A stretch of 64,000 bases of DNA from contig NZ_JNFG01000201.1 in the NCBI RefSeq assembly GCF_000729995.1, positions 124,001 to 188,000 on the forward strand, given 5' to 3'. The notes beneath the pieces were generated by a model. The model was not told where the DNA came from. It saw only the letters and a list, made by a program, of their open reading frames with translations, and ran no database searches. The DNA comes from Caballeronia sordidicola (GTDB lineage Bacteria > Pseudomonadota > Gammaproteobacteria > Burkholderiales > Burkholderiaceae). Below are positions 52,566 to 61,096 of this stretch, one piece after another; the first letter of the stretch is position 1, and each line of letters opens with the position of its first letter. A program made the position numbers and the translations under genes.

Positions 52566-53888
52566 TCAAAGCGCTTGATCGCGGTTGGCAATACGGGCGG
52601 GCAAGCCGAACAGGATTAACAATGCCGCGAGGATCAGGACCGTCGCGATAGCGTACAGACCGCCTGACGGTGCGCCGGTAATATCCACCACCTTGCCGAC
52701 CAGATACGGGCTGATGATGCCGCCCAGATTGCCGATGGAGTTGATCAGCGCAATGCCGCCGGCGGCTGCCGTGCCGCCCAGGAACGCAGGCGGCAAGGTC
52801 CAGAACACCGGCAGGCAGCCGATCGCCCCCACGGCGGCAATTACGAGCGAGATCATGGCAAGCGTGGTGTCATGGGCGAAATACGCGCTCAGGATATAAC
52901 CGATCCCGCCCACGCCGACCGCCAGCCCAAGATGCCAGCGGCGCTCGCCGTGCCGGTCCGAACTCCTGCCAAGCGCCACCATGCCGATGCCCGCTGCCGC
53001 ATACGGAATCGCGGTCAGCAGACCGATGGTCATCGGACTGGTGATGCCGGTGTTCTTGATCAGTTGCGGCATCCAGAACGTCAGGCCATAGAGCCCCATC
53101 AGCATGAACAGATAGATCAGCGAGAGCAGCAGCGTGCCGGGCTGGCGCATCGCATCGATGAATTTATGCGACGTGCCGTGGTCCTCGCGATCCAGGTTGG
53201 CCTGCAAGACAGCCTTCTCTTCGGTGCTGAGCCACTTCGCGCTGGCAATGCGGTCATCGAGAATCGCGAGCACCAGCAAGCCGAGCAGGGCGGTCGGCAA
53301 CCCTTCGAGCAGGAACAGCCACTGCCAGCCCGCCAATCCGCCCACACCTGCGAAGCGCGTCATGATGAAGCCCGACAAAGGGCCGCCGATCACACCCGAG
53401 ATGGAGATCGACGTCATGAACAGCGCATTGATACGCGCTCGCCGCTTGGCGGGGAACCAGTACGTGAAGTACAGGATGATGCCCGGCAGAAACCCTGCTT
53501 CGGTTGCGCCAATCAAGAAGCGCAGCACGTAGAACCACTTTTCCGATGTCACGAACATCATCGCGGCCGAGGCGATGCCCCACGAGATCATGATGCGCGC
53601 GATCCAGACGCGCGCGCCTACACGGCTCAGGATCAGGTTGCTGGGAATCTCGAAGATGAAATAGCCCACGAAGAAGATGCTGGCGCCAAAACCATACGCA
53701 GCGTTCGAGAGGCCCAGGTCGCCCTGCATCTGCAGCTTGGCGAAGCTGATATTGACGCGATCGAAGTAGGCGAAGATGAAGCAGACGATCAGCAACGGCA
53801 CGATCCGCCATACGGCCTTTCGATACGCGTTCTCTTCAAGCATAGCGGCAGCTTCCGGGCTCGTCGCTAATGGAATCGATCCTGACAT
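52566..53888 (-). CDS. MFS anion:cation symporter (ACS) family transporter
   Basis: A 440-residue, 12-helix transporter of the ACS group, recognised from VCFIFAYFDRVNISFAKLQM in helix 1, GYFIFEIPSNLILSRVGARV in the motif A region, EAGFLPGIILYFTYWFPAKR and the second-half motif MVALGRSSDRHGERRWHLG. ACS members import organic anions such as sugar acids, tartrate, phthalate or hydroxybenzoates with protons. The dehydrogenase 50 bp upstream and the IclR regulator 52 bp downstream are on the same strand and probably belong to one catabolic unit. ATG 53888 has GGAG before it. Confidence 0.9.
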   Translation of the reverse strand: MSGSIPLATSPEAAAMLEENAYRKAVWRIVPLLIVCFIFAYFDRVNISFAKLQMQGDLGLSNAAYGFGASIFFVGYFIFEIPSNLILSRVGARVWIARIMISWGIASAAMMFVTSEKWFYVLRFLIGATEAGFLPGIILYFTYWFPAKRRARINALFMTSISISGVIGGPLSGFIMTRFAGVGGLAGWQWLFLLEGLPTALLGLLVLAILDDRIASAKWLSTEEKAVLQANLDREDHGTSHKFIDAMRQPGTLLLSLIYLFMLMGLYGLTFWMPQLIKNTGITSPMTIGLLTAIPYAAAGIGMVALGRSSDRHGERRWHLGLAVGVGGIGYILSAYFAHDTTLAMISLVIAAVGAIGCLPVFWTLPPAFLGGTAAAGGIALINSIGNLGGIISPYLVGKVVDITGAPSGGLYAIATVLILAALLILFGLPARIANRDQAL

Positions 53889-53938
53889 GGGGTCTCCTCT
53901 GGTTTTTTATATTAATAAGCCATACGAATCAATTGCGG

Positions 53939-54709
53939 TTAATTCGACCAGCCGCCGTCGATCATGTGAATCGCGCCGGTGGTGAACCCTGATTCATCGG
54001 AGGCGAGGTAGGTCACCAGCGCTGCGACTTCTTCGGCGCGCCCAACCCGTCCAATAGGCTGACGCGCGACGAACGCGGCACGAACCTGCGCCTCGTCCAG
54101 ATGAGACGCCGCAGCCTGACTCGCGATCCGTCCACGCAGCGACGGTGACTCGATCGTGCCGGGGCAAATTGCATTGCAACGAATGGCCTGGCCGACGAAA
54201 TCGGCGGCAACTGACTTCGTCAAACCGATCACGGCCGCTTTGGATGCGCCATAAACGAAGCGGTTCGGCACGCCTTTCACGCTCGACGCCGCGGAGGCCA
54301 TGTTGATGATCGATGCCCCCTTGCCTGCGTCGATCATGGCGGGGAGGAACGCGCGAATGGTCCGGTACATGGCTTTGACGTTCAGGTCGAAGCTGAAGTC
54401 CCAGTCTTTATCCGTGCACTTGAGGATGTTGCCGTCGTGGACATAGCCGGCGCAGTTGAACAGTGCGTCGAGCGGGCCCGTAGTGGCTGCGAACGCGTCG
54501 ACATCGGCGGAATCCAGCACGTTCAGGCGCGCGGTGCGCAATGTGGAGCCAGCGCCTGCGTCGCGGGCGAGTTCGGCGAGGGCGCTTTCGTCGATATCGG
54601 TTGCCCAGACGTGGGCGCCTTCGGCGGCGAGCATGAGCGCGGAAGCCCGTCCAATGCCTTTGCCGGCAGCCGTCACCACAATGTTTTTGCCTTCGACACG
54701 CTTGACCAT
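53939..54709 (-). CDS. short-chain dehydrogenase, sugar-acid (2-keto-3-deoxy-L-fuconate) type
   Basis: A 256-residue Rossmann-fold oxidoreductase. The cofactor site is VVTAAGKGIGRASALMLAAE with the acidic ATDIDE after the second strand, which favours NAD. The catalytic Ser, Tyr and Lys are in INMASAASSVKGVPNRFVYGASKAA (Tyr and Lys in YGASK), and the end is GAIHMIDGGWSN. It resembles the DHRS6 / 2-keto-3-deoxy-L-fuconate 4-dehydrogenase group, as in the fucose pathway, though close relatives use other substrates. The ACS transporter follows 50 bp downstream and fits uptake of a sugar acid. A palindrome upstream may be the IclR operator. Confidence 0.88.
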   Translation of the reverse strand: MVKRVEGKNIVVTAAGKGIGRASALMLAAEGAHVWATDIDESALAELARDAGAGSTLRTARLNVLDSADVDAFAATTGPLDALFNCAGYVHDGNILKCTDKDWDFSFDLNVKAMYRTIRAFLPAMIDAGKGASIINMASAASSVKGVPNRFVYGASKAAVIGLTKSVAADFVGQAIRCNAICPGTIESPSLRGRIASQAAASHLDEAQVRAAFVARQPIGRVGRAEEVAALVTYLASDESGFTTGAIHMIDGGWSN

Positions 54710-54785
54710 TGATGCTCCTTTTTCGGTGGTTGGTCCCGTCGATGCGGCTCCCCGAAAGGGTTCTCCGCATGGGTTTCGTGTCTAA

Positions 54786-54801
54786 TTTTCACATATGAAA
54801 A
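54786..54801. promoter_or_regulatory. candidate IclR operator
   Basis: TTTTCA-CATA-TGAAAA is a 16-bp palindrome 77 bp before the SDR start, in the promoter of the SDR-MFS-IclR unit. TTTCA/TGAAA arms resemble IclR/KdgR-type sites. Assignment is inference. Confidence 0.45.
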
Positions 54802-54985
54802 GAATTTTTATAAGTGAAGGTAAACGCGGAGATGCGCTGAGAGGGGCGGCGGGAGGCGTTTCAGGAAGGATTTTTCGCCGGAGAGGGCCGACGGATTTGA
54901 AGTTCAGCCGATGCAAGCAAAGAGTGGCGCCGACGAAAACCACCGCGCGTGATACCGTTCCCCTTTTTCCAGCCAGGAGACGGCC

Positions 54986-55189
54986 ATGCCGACCGGACGA
55001 GTAAAGTGGTTCAGCGATGCAAAGGGTTTTGGATTCATCACGCCGGACGACGGCAGCGAAGAGCTGTTCGCCCATTTCTCGGAGATCAAGACTGAAGGTT
55101 TCAAGTCATTGCTCGAGAACCAGAAAGTGAGTTTCGATATTGGCCAGGGCCCCAAGGGCAAGCAGGCGTCGAACATCCAGCCTGCCTGA
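54986..55189 (+). CDS. cold-shock-domain protein
   Basis: A 67-residue CspA-family protein. Both RNA-binding motifs are present: KGFGFI (RNP1) and LFAHFS (RNP2, usual VFVHFS). It starts MPTGRVKWFSDAKGFGFITP and has the normal length. Such proteins bind single-stranded RNA and melt structure. Position 26-27 reads EEL instead of the more common DLF. A ribosome site AGGAG lies eight bases before ATG 54986. A short hairpin (CCTGAG-CTTC-CTCAGG) overlaps the stop and may stop transcription. Confidence 0.95.
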   Translation: MPTGRVKWFSDAKGFGFITPDDGSEELFAHFSEIKTEGFKSLLENQKVSFDIGQGPKGKQASNIQPA

Positions 55190-55257
55190 GCTTCCTCAGG
55201 GCCCCGTTTGAGTCCGCCGGCCAGATGGACCTGGTCAGCGTCGAGCGAAGCGCCGCT

Positions 55258-56721
55258 TCATCCCACGTGCCGCTCCGGATGCCGCAGCCGCGAGTGATTG
55301 CGTCCATACGAGAAGTAGATGACGAGCCCAATCACCAGCCAGACGACGAGCCGCATCCATGTGACGAGCGGCAGGCCGGTCATCAGGAGCACGCAGAACA
55401 GGATGCCGAGAATGGGTACGATCGGCACTGCCGGGACACGAAACGGCCGGTTCGCACCGGAGTCGCTGCGCCGCAGATAGATCACCGCGCCGCATACCAG
55501 GACGAAGGCGAACAGGGTGCCAATACTCACCATCTCGCCCAGCACGCTGATCGGCGTGAATGCCGCGACGATAGCGACCACCAGCCCGATCATGGACTGG
55601 CTGAGGTGAGGCGTCTTGAGACGCGGATGAACCCGCGCGAACAATCCTGGCAGCAAGCCATCCTGCGACATCGTGAAGAAGATGCGGCTCTGTCCGTACA
55701 GCAACACGAGGATCACGGTCGTCAAACCGGTCAGTGCACCGATCTTGATGAGGATGGAGAACCAGGTGAGGCCAATCACGTCCACGCCCTTCGCAATCGG
55801 GTCGGGCACGTTCAGTTCGCCATAAGGCACGAGTCCGGTGAGCACCCCCGCCACCGCGATGTACAGGATCGTGCAGATCACGAGTGACCCGAGGATGCCA
55901 ATCGGCATGTCGGTCTGAGGTTTTTTTGCTTCCTGGGCACAGGTCGACACCGCGTCAAATCCAATGAACGCAAAGAACACGACTGCGGAGCCGCGCAGGA
56001 TTCCGCTCATGCCGAAGTTGCCGAACTCGCCAGTGTTCGCCGGGATAAACGGATGCCAGTTCGCGGGATGCACGAAGAACACGCCCAGCGCTAGAAATGC
56101 CACCACGACAAACAGCTTGACCGCGACCATGACGTTGTTGAGCCGCGCCGACTCCTTGGTTCCCATCACCAGCAAGAGCGTGAGGATCGCAACGATGAAG
56201 ACGGCCGGCAGGTTGACGATTCCCGCCACAGACGTCCCGTCGGCAAGCTTCACCATGGTGCCGGGAGCCGCCGCCATCTGGGGTGGAAAAGAAATACCCA
56301 CGTTATGCAGCAGGCTGACGATATAACCCGACCAACCGACCGCAACGGTGGACGCGCCCATGGCGTACTCGAGGATCAGGTCCCAGCCGATGATCCACGC
56401 AAACACCTCGCCCAGGGTGGCGTACGTGTACGTGTAACTGCTGCCGCAGACAGGCAGCATGGCCGCGAGTTCGGAATAACACAGGCCGACAAACGCGCAC
56501 GCAATACCGCCTAGTATGAATGACAGGATGATGGCCGGTCCCGCGAACTGCGCGGCGGCCGTGCCTGTCAGCACGAAGATGCCGGCGCCGATGATGGCGC
56601 CAATGCCCATTGCCGTAATGCTGAGTGCGCCTAGGGTCTTCGCTAGCGGGCGCTCGCCGCCTTCAGCACTCTTGACGATATCCGCAACGGATTTACGCGC
56701 CATGTAACTCGTGTCAGCCAT
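55258..56721 (-). CDS. APC-family amino-acid permease (cationic amino-acid type)
   Basis: A 487-residue, 12-14-helix transporter. Family features are LGALSITAMGIGAIIGAGIF, with the Gly-rich substrate loop in helix 1, FVGLCYSELAAMLPVCGSSY, FFAFIGFDAVSTCAQEAKKP in helix 6 and GQSRIFFTMSQDGLLPGLFA after helix 8. The pattern is that of the YfnA/CAT-like group of amino-acid:proton symporters. ATG 56721 has GAGG upstream; the frame to 56835 would add a positively charged stretch without ribosome site. It stands alone. An inverted repeat with GCACC/GGTGC arms lies about 190 bp upstream. Confidence 0.92.
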   Translation of the reverse strand: MADTSYMARKSVADIVKSAEGGERPLAKTLGALSITAMGIGAIIGAGIFVLTGTAAAQFAGPAIILSFILGGIACAFVGLCYSELAAMLPVCGSSYTYTYATLGEVFAWIIGWDLILEYAMGASTVAVGWSGYIVSLLHNVGISFPPQMAAAPGTMVKLADGTSVAGIVNLPAVFIVAILTLLLVMGTKESARLNNVMVAVKLFVVVAFLALGVFFVHPANWHPFIPANTGEFGNFGMSGILRGSAVVFFAFIGFDAVSTCAQEAKKPQTDMPIGILGSLVICTILYIAVAGVLTGLVPYGELNVPDPIAKGVDVIGLTWFSILIKIGALTGLTTVILVLLYGQSRIFFTMSQDGLLPGLFARVHPRLKTPHLSQSMIGLVVAIVAAFTPISVLGEMVSIGTLFAFVLVCGAVIYLRRSDSGANRPFRVPAVPIVPILGILFCVLLMTGLPLVTWMRLVVWLVIGLVIYFSYGRNHSRLRHPERHVG

Positions 56722-56911
56722 GATGTGTCGCCTCGGTCGTACGTTGGTGGGCACGAATTGAACGGGACGCAGCCCCGGCTCAACTTGCGGATCACTACGA
56801 AAACGCTTGATGCAAGACGACTCGCGACGACTCACTGCAATGAGTGAATGACGCTGACGGGATTAAGTCTATGCCGAATGAAATTTAATGGGAAGCTAAG
56901 CAATGTCCCTA

Positions 56912-56935
56912 TCTTGCACCGGTGAGGGTGCAAGA
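56912..56935. promoter_or_regulatory. perfect 9-bp inverted repeat upstream of the permease gene
   Basis: TCTTGCACC and GGTGCAAGA surround six bases. The arms contain the NtrC half-site GCACC/GGTGC, but the spacing is six, not five. It lies between the permease promoter and the DAHP synthase terminator; its role is unknown. Confidence 0.5.
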
Positions 56936-57013
56936 CAGGCGTGGCAGGTCTAATGCGATGGGCGGTTCGATCATCACGTGAGCACGCGATGGGTTTGCGG
57001 CAATGCAACGTTA

Positions 57014-57034
57014 AACGAGGCTCGCCGAGCCTCG
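57014..57034 (-). terminator. terminator of the DAHP synthase gene
   Basis: CGAGGCT and AGCCTCG pair around five bases (57016-57034) and are followed on the minus strand by TTT. The stem is short but directly after the stop. Confidence 0.6.
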
Positions 57035-57047
57035 TATTGAATCAGCA

Positions 57048-58166
57048 TCAGTGCTTGCGGCGCTCACGTACTGCAGCAGCGAGCGTTTGCAGTACCGGTT
57101 CGGTTTGGGTCCACGCGAGGCATGCGTCGGTAATGGAGACGCCGCGACGCAGCGGCACCCCGGGCTTGAGATCTTGCCGGCCTTCATCCAGATGACTTTC
57201 GATCATCACGCCAATAATGCGTTGATCACCGCCGCTCAGTTGCCGCGCGATGTCCTCACCTACCTCGATCTGGCGCAGATGCGACTTGCCCGAATTCGCA
57301 TGCGAGCAATCGATCATCACCTGTTCGCGAAGTCCCACGTCCTTGAGTGCGGCACAGGCGGCGGCGACCCCTTCGCTATCGTAGTTCGGCCCCTTCTTGC
57401 CGCCGCGCAGGATCACGTGTGCGTCCGCGTTGCCGCGGGTTTCGAAGATGGCAGCCATGCCCATCTTGGTCATGCCCATGAACGCATGGCTTGCCTGGGC
57501 CGCGACAATGGCGTCCGCTGCGATCTGCACGCCGCCGTCGGTGCCGTTCTTGAAACCGATCGGGCAACTTAAGCCCGAAGCCAGTTGCCGATGGCTCTGG
57601 CTCTCTGTCGTCCGTGCGCCAATCGCGCCCCACGCAATCAGGTCCGCAATGTACTGCGGGCTCAGCAAGTCGAGAAACTCGGTGCCCGTTGGCAAGCCGA
57701 TACCGCTGATGTCGAGCAGCAACTGGCGTGCGCGGCGCAGGCCTTCGTTGATACGAAACGTGCCGTCGAGCAGCGGGTCGTTGATGTAACCCTTCCAGCC
57801 CACGGTGGTACGCGGTTTTTCGAAATATACGCGCATCACGATCAGCAGGTCGTCGCGCAGTTCGTCAGCGGTGGCCTTCAGCAGGTGCGCGTATTCAAGC
57901 GCCTGGTCATGGTCGTGGATCGAGCACGGTCCGACGACAATGACCAGCCGGTCGTCGCGGCCTTGAATAATGTCGGCTATTTCAACGCGGCTTTTTTCAA
58001 CCAGCGTCTGCACCGCGAGCGGCACGGGCAGGTCGTCTTGCAGCAGCGCAGGCGATATCAGCGGACGGACGGCGCCGATGCGGACGTCGTCGATTCGGGT
58101 CGTATCTTGCGTCGAGTCGGCACGGCCAGCCTCCTGGTCGTGATAAGGGTTGTCAAGGCGGCTCAT
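57048..58166 (-). CDS. aroG: 3-deoxy-7-phosphoheptulonate (DAHP) synthase, class I
   Basis: A 372-residue enzyme that joins phosphoenolpyruvate and erythrose 4-phosphate in the first step of the shikimate pathway. The AroAI family shows in IVVGPCSIHDHDQALEYA, the metal Cys in PCS, VYFEKPRTTVGWKGYINDP, GIGLPTGTEFLDLLSPQYI, TESQSHRQLASGLSCPIGFK, GTDGG and VMIDCSHANSGK. The 40-residue N-terminal extension (from VRPLISPALLQDDLPV) is where class I enzymes bind the feedback amino acid; which amino acid cannot be read. A short terminator follows. ATG 58166 follows GGAGAA. Confidence 0.95.
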   Translation of the reverse strand: MSRLDNPYHDQEAGRADSTQDTTRIDDVRIGAVRPLISPALLQDDLPVPLAVQTLVEKSRVEIADIIQGRDDRLVIVVGPCSIHDHDQALEYAHLLKATADELRDDLLIVMRVYFEKPRTTVGWKGYINDPLLDGTFRINEGLRRARQLLLDISGIGLPTGTEFLDLLSPQYIADLIAWGAIGARTTESQSHRQLASGLSCPIGFKNGTDGGVQIAADAIVAAQASHAFMGMTKMGMAAIFETRGNADAHVILRGGKKGPNYDSEGVAAACAALKDVGLREQVMIDCSHANSGKSHLRQIEVGEDIARQLSGGDQRIIGVMIESHLDEGRQDLKPGVPLRRGVSITDACLAWTQTEPVLQTLAAAVRERRKH

Positions 58167-58411
58167 GGGATGGTTCTCCGGAAACAGGGTGACAGCCCAT
58201 GATTATCGCATTTGGGCCGGTCAATGCAGGTGACCAGATAGAGCAAAATGAGCGACGAGATAGAAGCGGGTTTTGCTCGACCTGCAGCAGCCTGGTGAGC
58301 TGTGTTCACGACTCATTGCGTGATCAGCGACGTTCCGGCACAGATCTTCTCTATTGAAGTAATGCCAAAGCTTGTTTCGATAAAAACGACACGAGCACGT
58401 TTACCCTCAAT
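58167..58411. other. promoter region between aroG and the GntR gene
   Basis: About 245 bases. Contains the aroG promoter and, at its right end, the first GntR operator. No gene was seen. Confidence 0.5.
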
Positions 58412-58424
58412 TTAGTCATACTAT
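58412..58424. promoter_or_regulatory. GntR operator, copy 1
   Basis: TTAGTCATACTAT is one copy of a motif (ATAGT-N3-ACTAT) found three times around the GntR gene. Here it lies about 88 bp upstream of the GntR start, fitting autoregulation. The left arm has one change. Confidence 0.65.
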
Positions 58425-58511
58425 TTTGAGTTTTTGATCGCCGTACTTATGCTGTGCTTATGTCGGTCAGTTGGTCAGTTGGTCAGGACCGAAGCTTATC
58501 TTTCATTGAAC

Positions 58512-59240
58512 ATGGACTATCGACATCTCCAGCATGGCAAAAGCATGCACGGGCGCATCGTGCAGGATCTCGGCATGGATATCGTCGGCGGCAAGGTAGC
58601 TCCCGGTGAACGGCTGCCCGCCGAAGTGCTGCTGTGCGAGACCTATGGCGTGAGCCGCCCGGTCCTGAGGGAGGCAACGCGTGTGCTTGTAGCAAAGGGA
58701 CTGGTGGTGTCGAAGCCGCGGGTCGGCAGTGTCGTCAGGCCGCGCGCCGACTGGCACATGCTCGATCCCGACGTGCTCCACTGGACGCTCGCCAGCGTGC
58801 CCGAAGGCGAGTTCTTCCGGTCGCTGCTCACCGTGCGGCGCATCATTGAACCGGCTGCTGCGGCGCTCGCGGCGACAAGCGGGAGCTGCGAGGATCTTGC
58901 CCGGATCGAGGAGGCTTACACGCGCATGGAAGCGGCCTCGAGCGCGCCCGAATTACTCGAGCCCGACCTGGAGTTTCATCGCGCGATCATGGCGGCTACT
59001 CATAACGACATGCTGGCGTACATCGGCAATATGTTGTCGCTCGCGTTGTCCGAATCCATTCGCCTGACCAGCCGTCATCCCGATACTCACGCGCTCTCTT
59101 TGCCCCGGCACAAGGCGATTCTCACGGCCATTCAAAGCCGCGATCCGCTGGGCGCGCGGCAAGCGAGTCTGGTGCAACTCGAAAGCGCACGGGTGGATGC
59201 GGACAGCGTGCTTGAAGAGGGCGATATGCGACGCGCGTAG
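58512..59240 (+). CDS. GntR-family regulator, FadR subfamily
   Basis: A 242-residue regulator with an N-terminal winged helix (about 10-75: APGERLPAEVLLCETYGVSR, PVLREATRVLVAKGLV) and an all-helical FCD domain with metal-site Asp and His residues (ELLEPDLEFHRAIMAATHND and SLPRHKAILTAI). FadR-type proteins of this kind sense sugar acids or other carboxylates. I chose MDYRHLQHG at 58512; the frame extends to 58434 but without a ribosome site. The sugar-acid-type carrier downstream and three copies of one operator show its regulon. Confidence 0.9.
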   Translation: MDYRHLQHGKSMHGRIVQDLGMDIVGGKVAPGERLPAEVLLCETYGVSRPVLREATRVLVAKGLVVSKPRVGSVVRPRADWHMLDPDVLHWTLASVPEGEFFRSLLTVRRIIEPAAAALAATSGSCEDLARIEEAYTRMEAASSAPELLEPDLEFHRAIMAATHNDMLAYIGNMLSLALSESIRLTSRHPDTHALSLPRHKAILTAIQSRDPLGARQASLVQLESARVDADSVLEEGDMRRA

Positions 59241-59270
59241 TCGTCGTTCAGTCTGCCATTGCTGAGTAAT

Positions 59271-59283
59271 ATAGTAAGACTAT
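59271..59283. promoter_or_regulatory. GntR operator, copy 2
   Basis: ATAGTAAGACTAT, a perfect ATAGT/ACTAT palindrome with three central bases, 30 bp after the GntR stop. It fits the FadR-subfamily form xGT-N3-ACx. Confidence 0.75.
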
Positions 59284-59335
59284 TTAACGGATCTGTGCGG
59301 GTTTACGCCGCTGCCTCTTGCTTTCAATGCGAAAT

Positions 59336-59348
59336 ATAGTGTGACTAT
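59336..59348. promoter_or_regulatory. GntR operator, copy 3
   Basis: ATAGTGTGACTAT, same arms as copy 2, 65 bp downstream of it (centre to centre) and 60 bp before the MFS start. Two sites about six helical turns apart could support looping repression. Confidence 0.75.
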
Positions 59349-59408
59349 TAGAAACCCATAAGAGGGCGTCCATCGAGGCCGTCCCTTCGCGTAGACGAGG
59401 AGACGGAT

Positions 59409-60722
59409 GTGGCTGACAAGCTCGTATCTCCAGTTGGAGTAGCTGCCGGTACCGGTATGAATTTTCGCTGGACCGTGCTGATTTGGCTGGTGGCGGGCGG
59501 CATCATCAATTACATCGACCGCGCGAGTCTTTCCATTGCGGCGCCGGAAATGATTCGCGAACTTGGGCTTTCGCGCACGCAGATCGGCTTGCTCGGCACC
59601 GTGTTCGCGTGGACCTACGCGGTGATGCAATTGCCGGCAGGATGGGTGATCGACCGTTTTGGCGCGAAGAAGGCTTACGCCATTGCCATGATCTGGTGGA
59701 GCGTCGCGACCTATATGACGGGCGTGGTCGGATCGGTCAGCGCGCTGCTCGTGATGCGTGCGTTGCTGGCGGTCGGCGAAGCGCCGTGCTGGCCCACTTC
59801 GGCGAAGATCACAGCCGCGTGGTTCCCGATGAAGGAGCGCGGGTTTGCCACGGGCATTTGGGATTCGTCATCGAAATGGGGACCCGCGCTTGCGCCCGCT
59901 GTGCTGGTTGCGTTGATGGTCGCGTTTGGATGGCGCTCGCTCTTCCATGTAGCCGGGTTTGTCGGCATCGCGTTTGCCATCGTATTTTTGTTCCTTTATC
60001 GAAATCCCGAGCAGAGCAAGCGGCTTTCGAAGCAGGAGTTTGCTTATATAGAAGCGGGCGGCGGCGGCCGCGAGCGGTCGATCAGCAATTCGACGCACGA
60101 GTGGCGCGGGCTCTTCACGCACCGTAGCGTTTGGGGCATGATCCTTGGCTATTTTTGCGCGATCTGGTTGTGGAATCTGTTCCTCGTGTTCCTGCCGTTG
60201 TATTTGCTTGATCGCTTTCACATATCGTTCGTACAACTGGGCATCTACGCGAGCATTCCGTGGATCGGCGGTGCGGTGGGCGAGATCATCGTGGGGTATC
60301 TGACCAAGAAGATGGTCGATCGCGGCATGGCCACGCCTATCGATGCCAAGCGCATGTGGATCGTGATCTGCGCGATCGGTGCGGCGGCTTCTGCGGTAGC
60401 CATTCCTTTTGTTGATTCGCTTGGCGTCACCATCACGCTGATGACGCTGGGACTTGCGTTCCTTGCGGCGATTATTGGCGCTGCATGGGCGCTGGCGTCG
60501 GACGTTGCGCCCAAATCGATGGTCGCCTCCGTCAGCGCAATCCAGAATTTCGGCGGTTATTTTGGCGGCGCGTTCTCGCCGGTAGTGGCGGGATTTATCG
60601 TCGATAAAACCGGCTCGTATTCGATCGCGTTGATTTCAGGCGGGCTGATTGCGGGGTGTTCCGCACTGTTTTATTGGTTCATGGTGCGGCGGGTGGTGCC
60701 GGAGCGGGGAGTGGTTGTTTAA
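59409..60722 (+). CDS. MFS transporter, ACS family (sugar-acid type)
   Basis: A 437-residue, 12-helix transporter. Helix 1 has LVAGGIINYIDRASLSIAAP and helix 3 VFAWTYAVMQLPAGWVIDRF with motif A DRFGAKKAY. Then come GEAPCWPTSAKITAAWFPMK and GFATGIWDSSSKWGPALAPA. This is the galactonate/hexuronate-transporter branch of the ACS family (DgoT/ExuT-like). GTG 59409 is chosen because GGAG lies just before it; a Met at 59458 is possible but would cut the N-terminal tail. Two operator copies in its promoter tie it to the GntR gene. No sugar-acid dehydratase gene follows in this stretch. Confidence 0.9.
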   Translation: MADKLVSPVGVAAGTGMNFRWTVLIWLVAGGIINYIDRASLSIAAPEMIRELGLSRTQIGLLGTVFAWTYAVMQLPAGWVIDRFGAKKAYAIAMIWWSVATYMTGVVGSVSALLVMRALLAVGEAPCWPTSAKITAAWFPMKERGFATGIWDSSSKWGPALAPAVLVALMVAFGWRSLFHVAGFVGIAFAIVFLFLYRNPEQSKRLSKQEFAYIEAGGGGRERSISNSTHEWRGLFTHRSVWGMILGYFCAIWLWNLFLVFLPLYLLDRFHISFVQLGIYASIPWIGGAVGEIIVGYLTKKMVDRGMATPIDAKRMWIVICAIGAAASAVAIPFVDSLGVTITLMTLGLAFLAAIIGAAWALASDVAPKSMVASVSAIQNFGGYFGGAFSPVVAGFIVDKTGSYSIALISGGLIAGCSALFYWFMVRRVVPERGVVV

Positions 60723-60778
60723 CGACGCAGACGAACCTTCCGGTTGCCTGATGGCGGCCGCGTATGTTTCGCTTAGCG

Positions 60779-61096
60779 TCAGACGCTGAGCAATCTCTGG
60801 TTGAGGAGCTCTTCCAGATCCTGGGCTTGTCCGCAGACTACGTGGATAAATATCTGGTCGCCCGCAATTTCATAAATGATGCGTTGCTGATTGGTTAAGA
60901 CTTGCCTGTATCGATCTGGATAGCCGAGTAGCTCTGGAGGACGCGAGCCCGATAAGGGGAAATCTTCAATCTGAGAAATTTTGTTCCTCAGCTGTGCCTT
61001 AATCTCGCTCCAAGTTCCCTTCGGTTTGTGTCAGGTGACGCAACCCCGCAGATCAGCCAAATCTCTTTTGGCCGAGGCGAGGATGATGAGATTCAT
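60779..61096 (-). pseudogene. RelE/ParE-family toxin with in-frame stop codon
   Basis: Reading from ATG 61096 gives MNLIILASAKRDLADLRGCV-T, then TGA at 61031-61033, and continues in the same frame as HKPKGTWSEIKAQLRNKIS, IEDFPLSGSRPPELLGYPDR, YRQVLTNQQRIIYEIAGDQI and FIHVVCGQAQDLEELL to a stop at 60779. The full 106-codon frame has the shape of a RelE/ParE toxin (start LASAKRDLADL, core YRQVLTNQQRIIYEI, end FIHVVCGQAQDLEELL). One base change (for example CGA to TGA at codon 22) would silence it. The start overlaps the antitoxin stop as ATGA. Unless the stop is read through, or a downstream start is used, no toxin is made. Confidence 0.85.
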
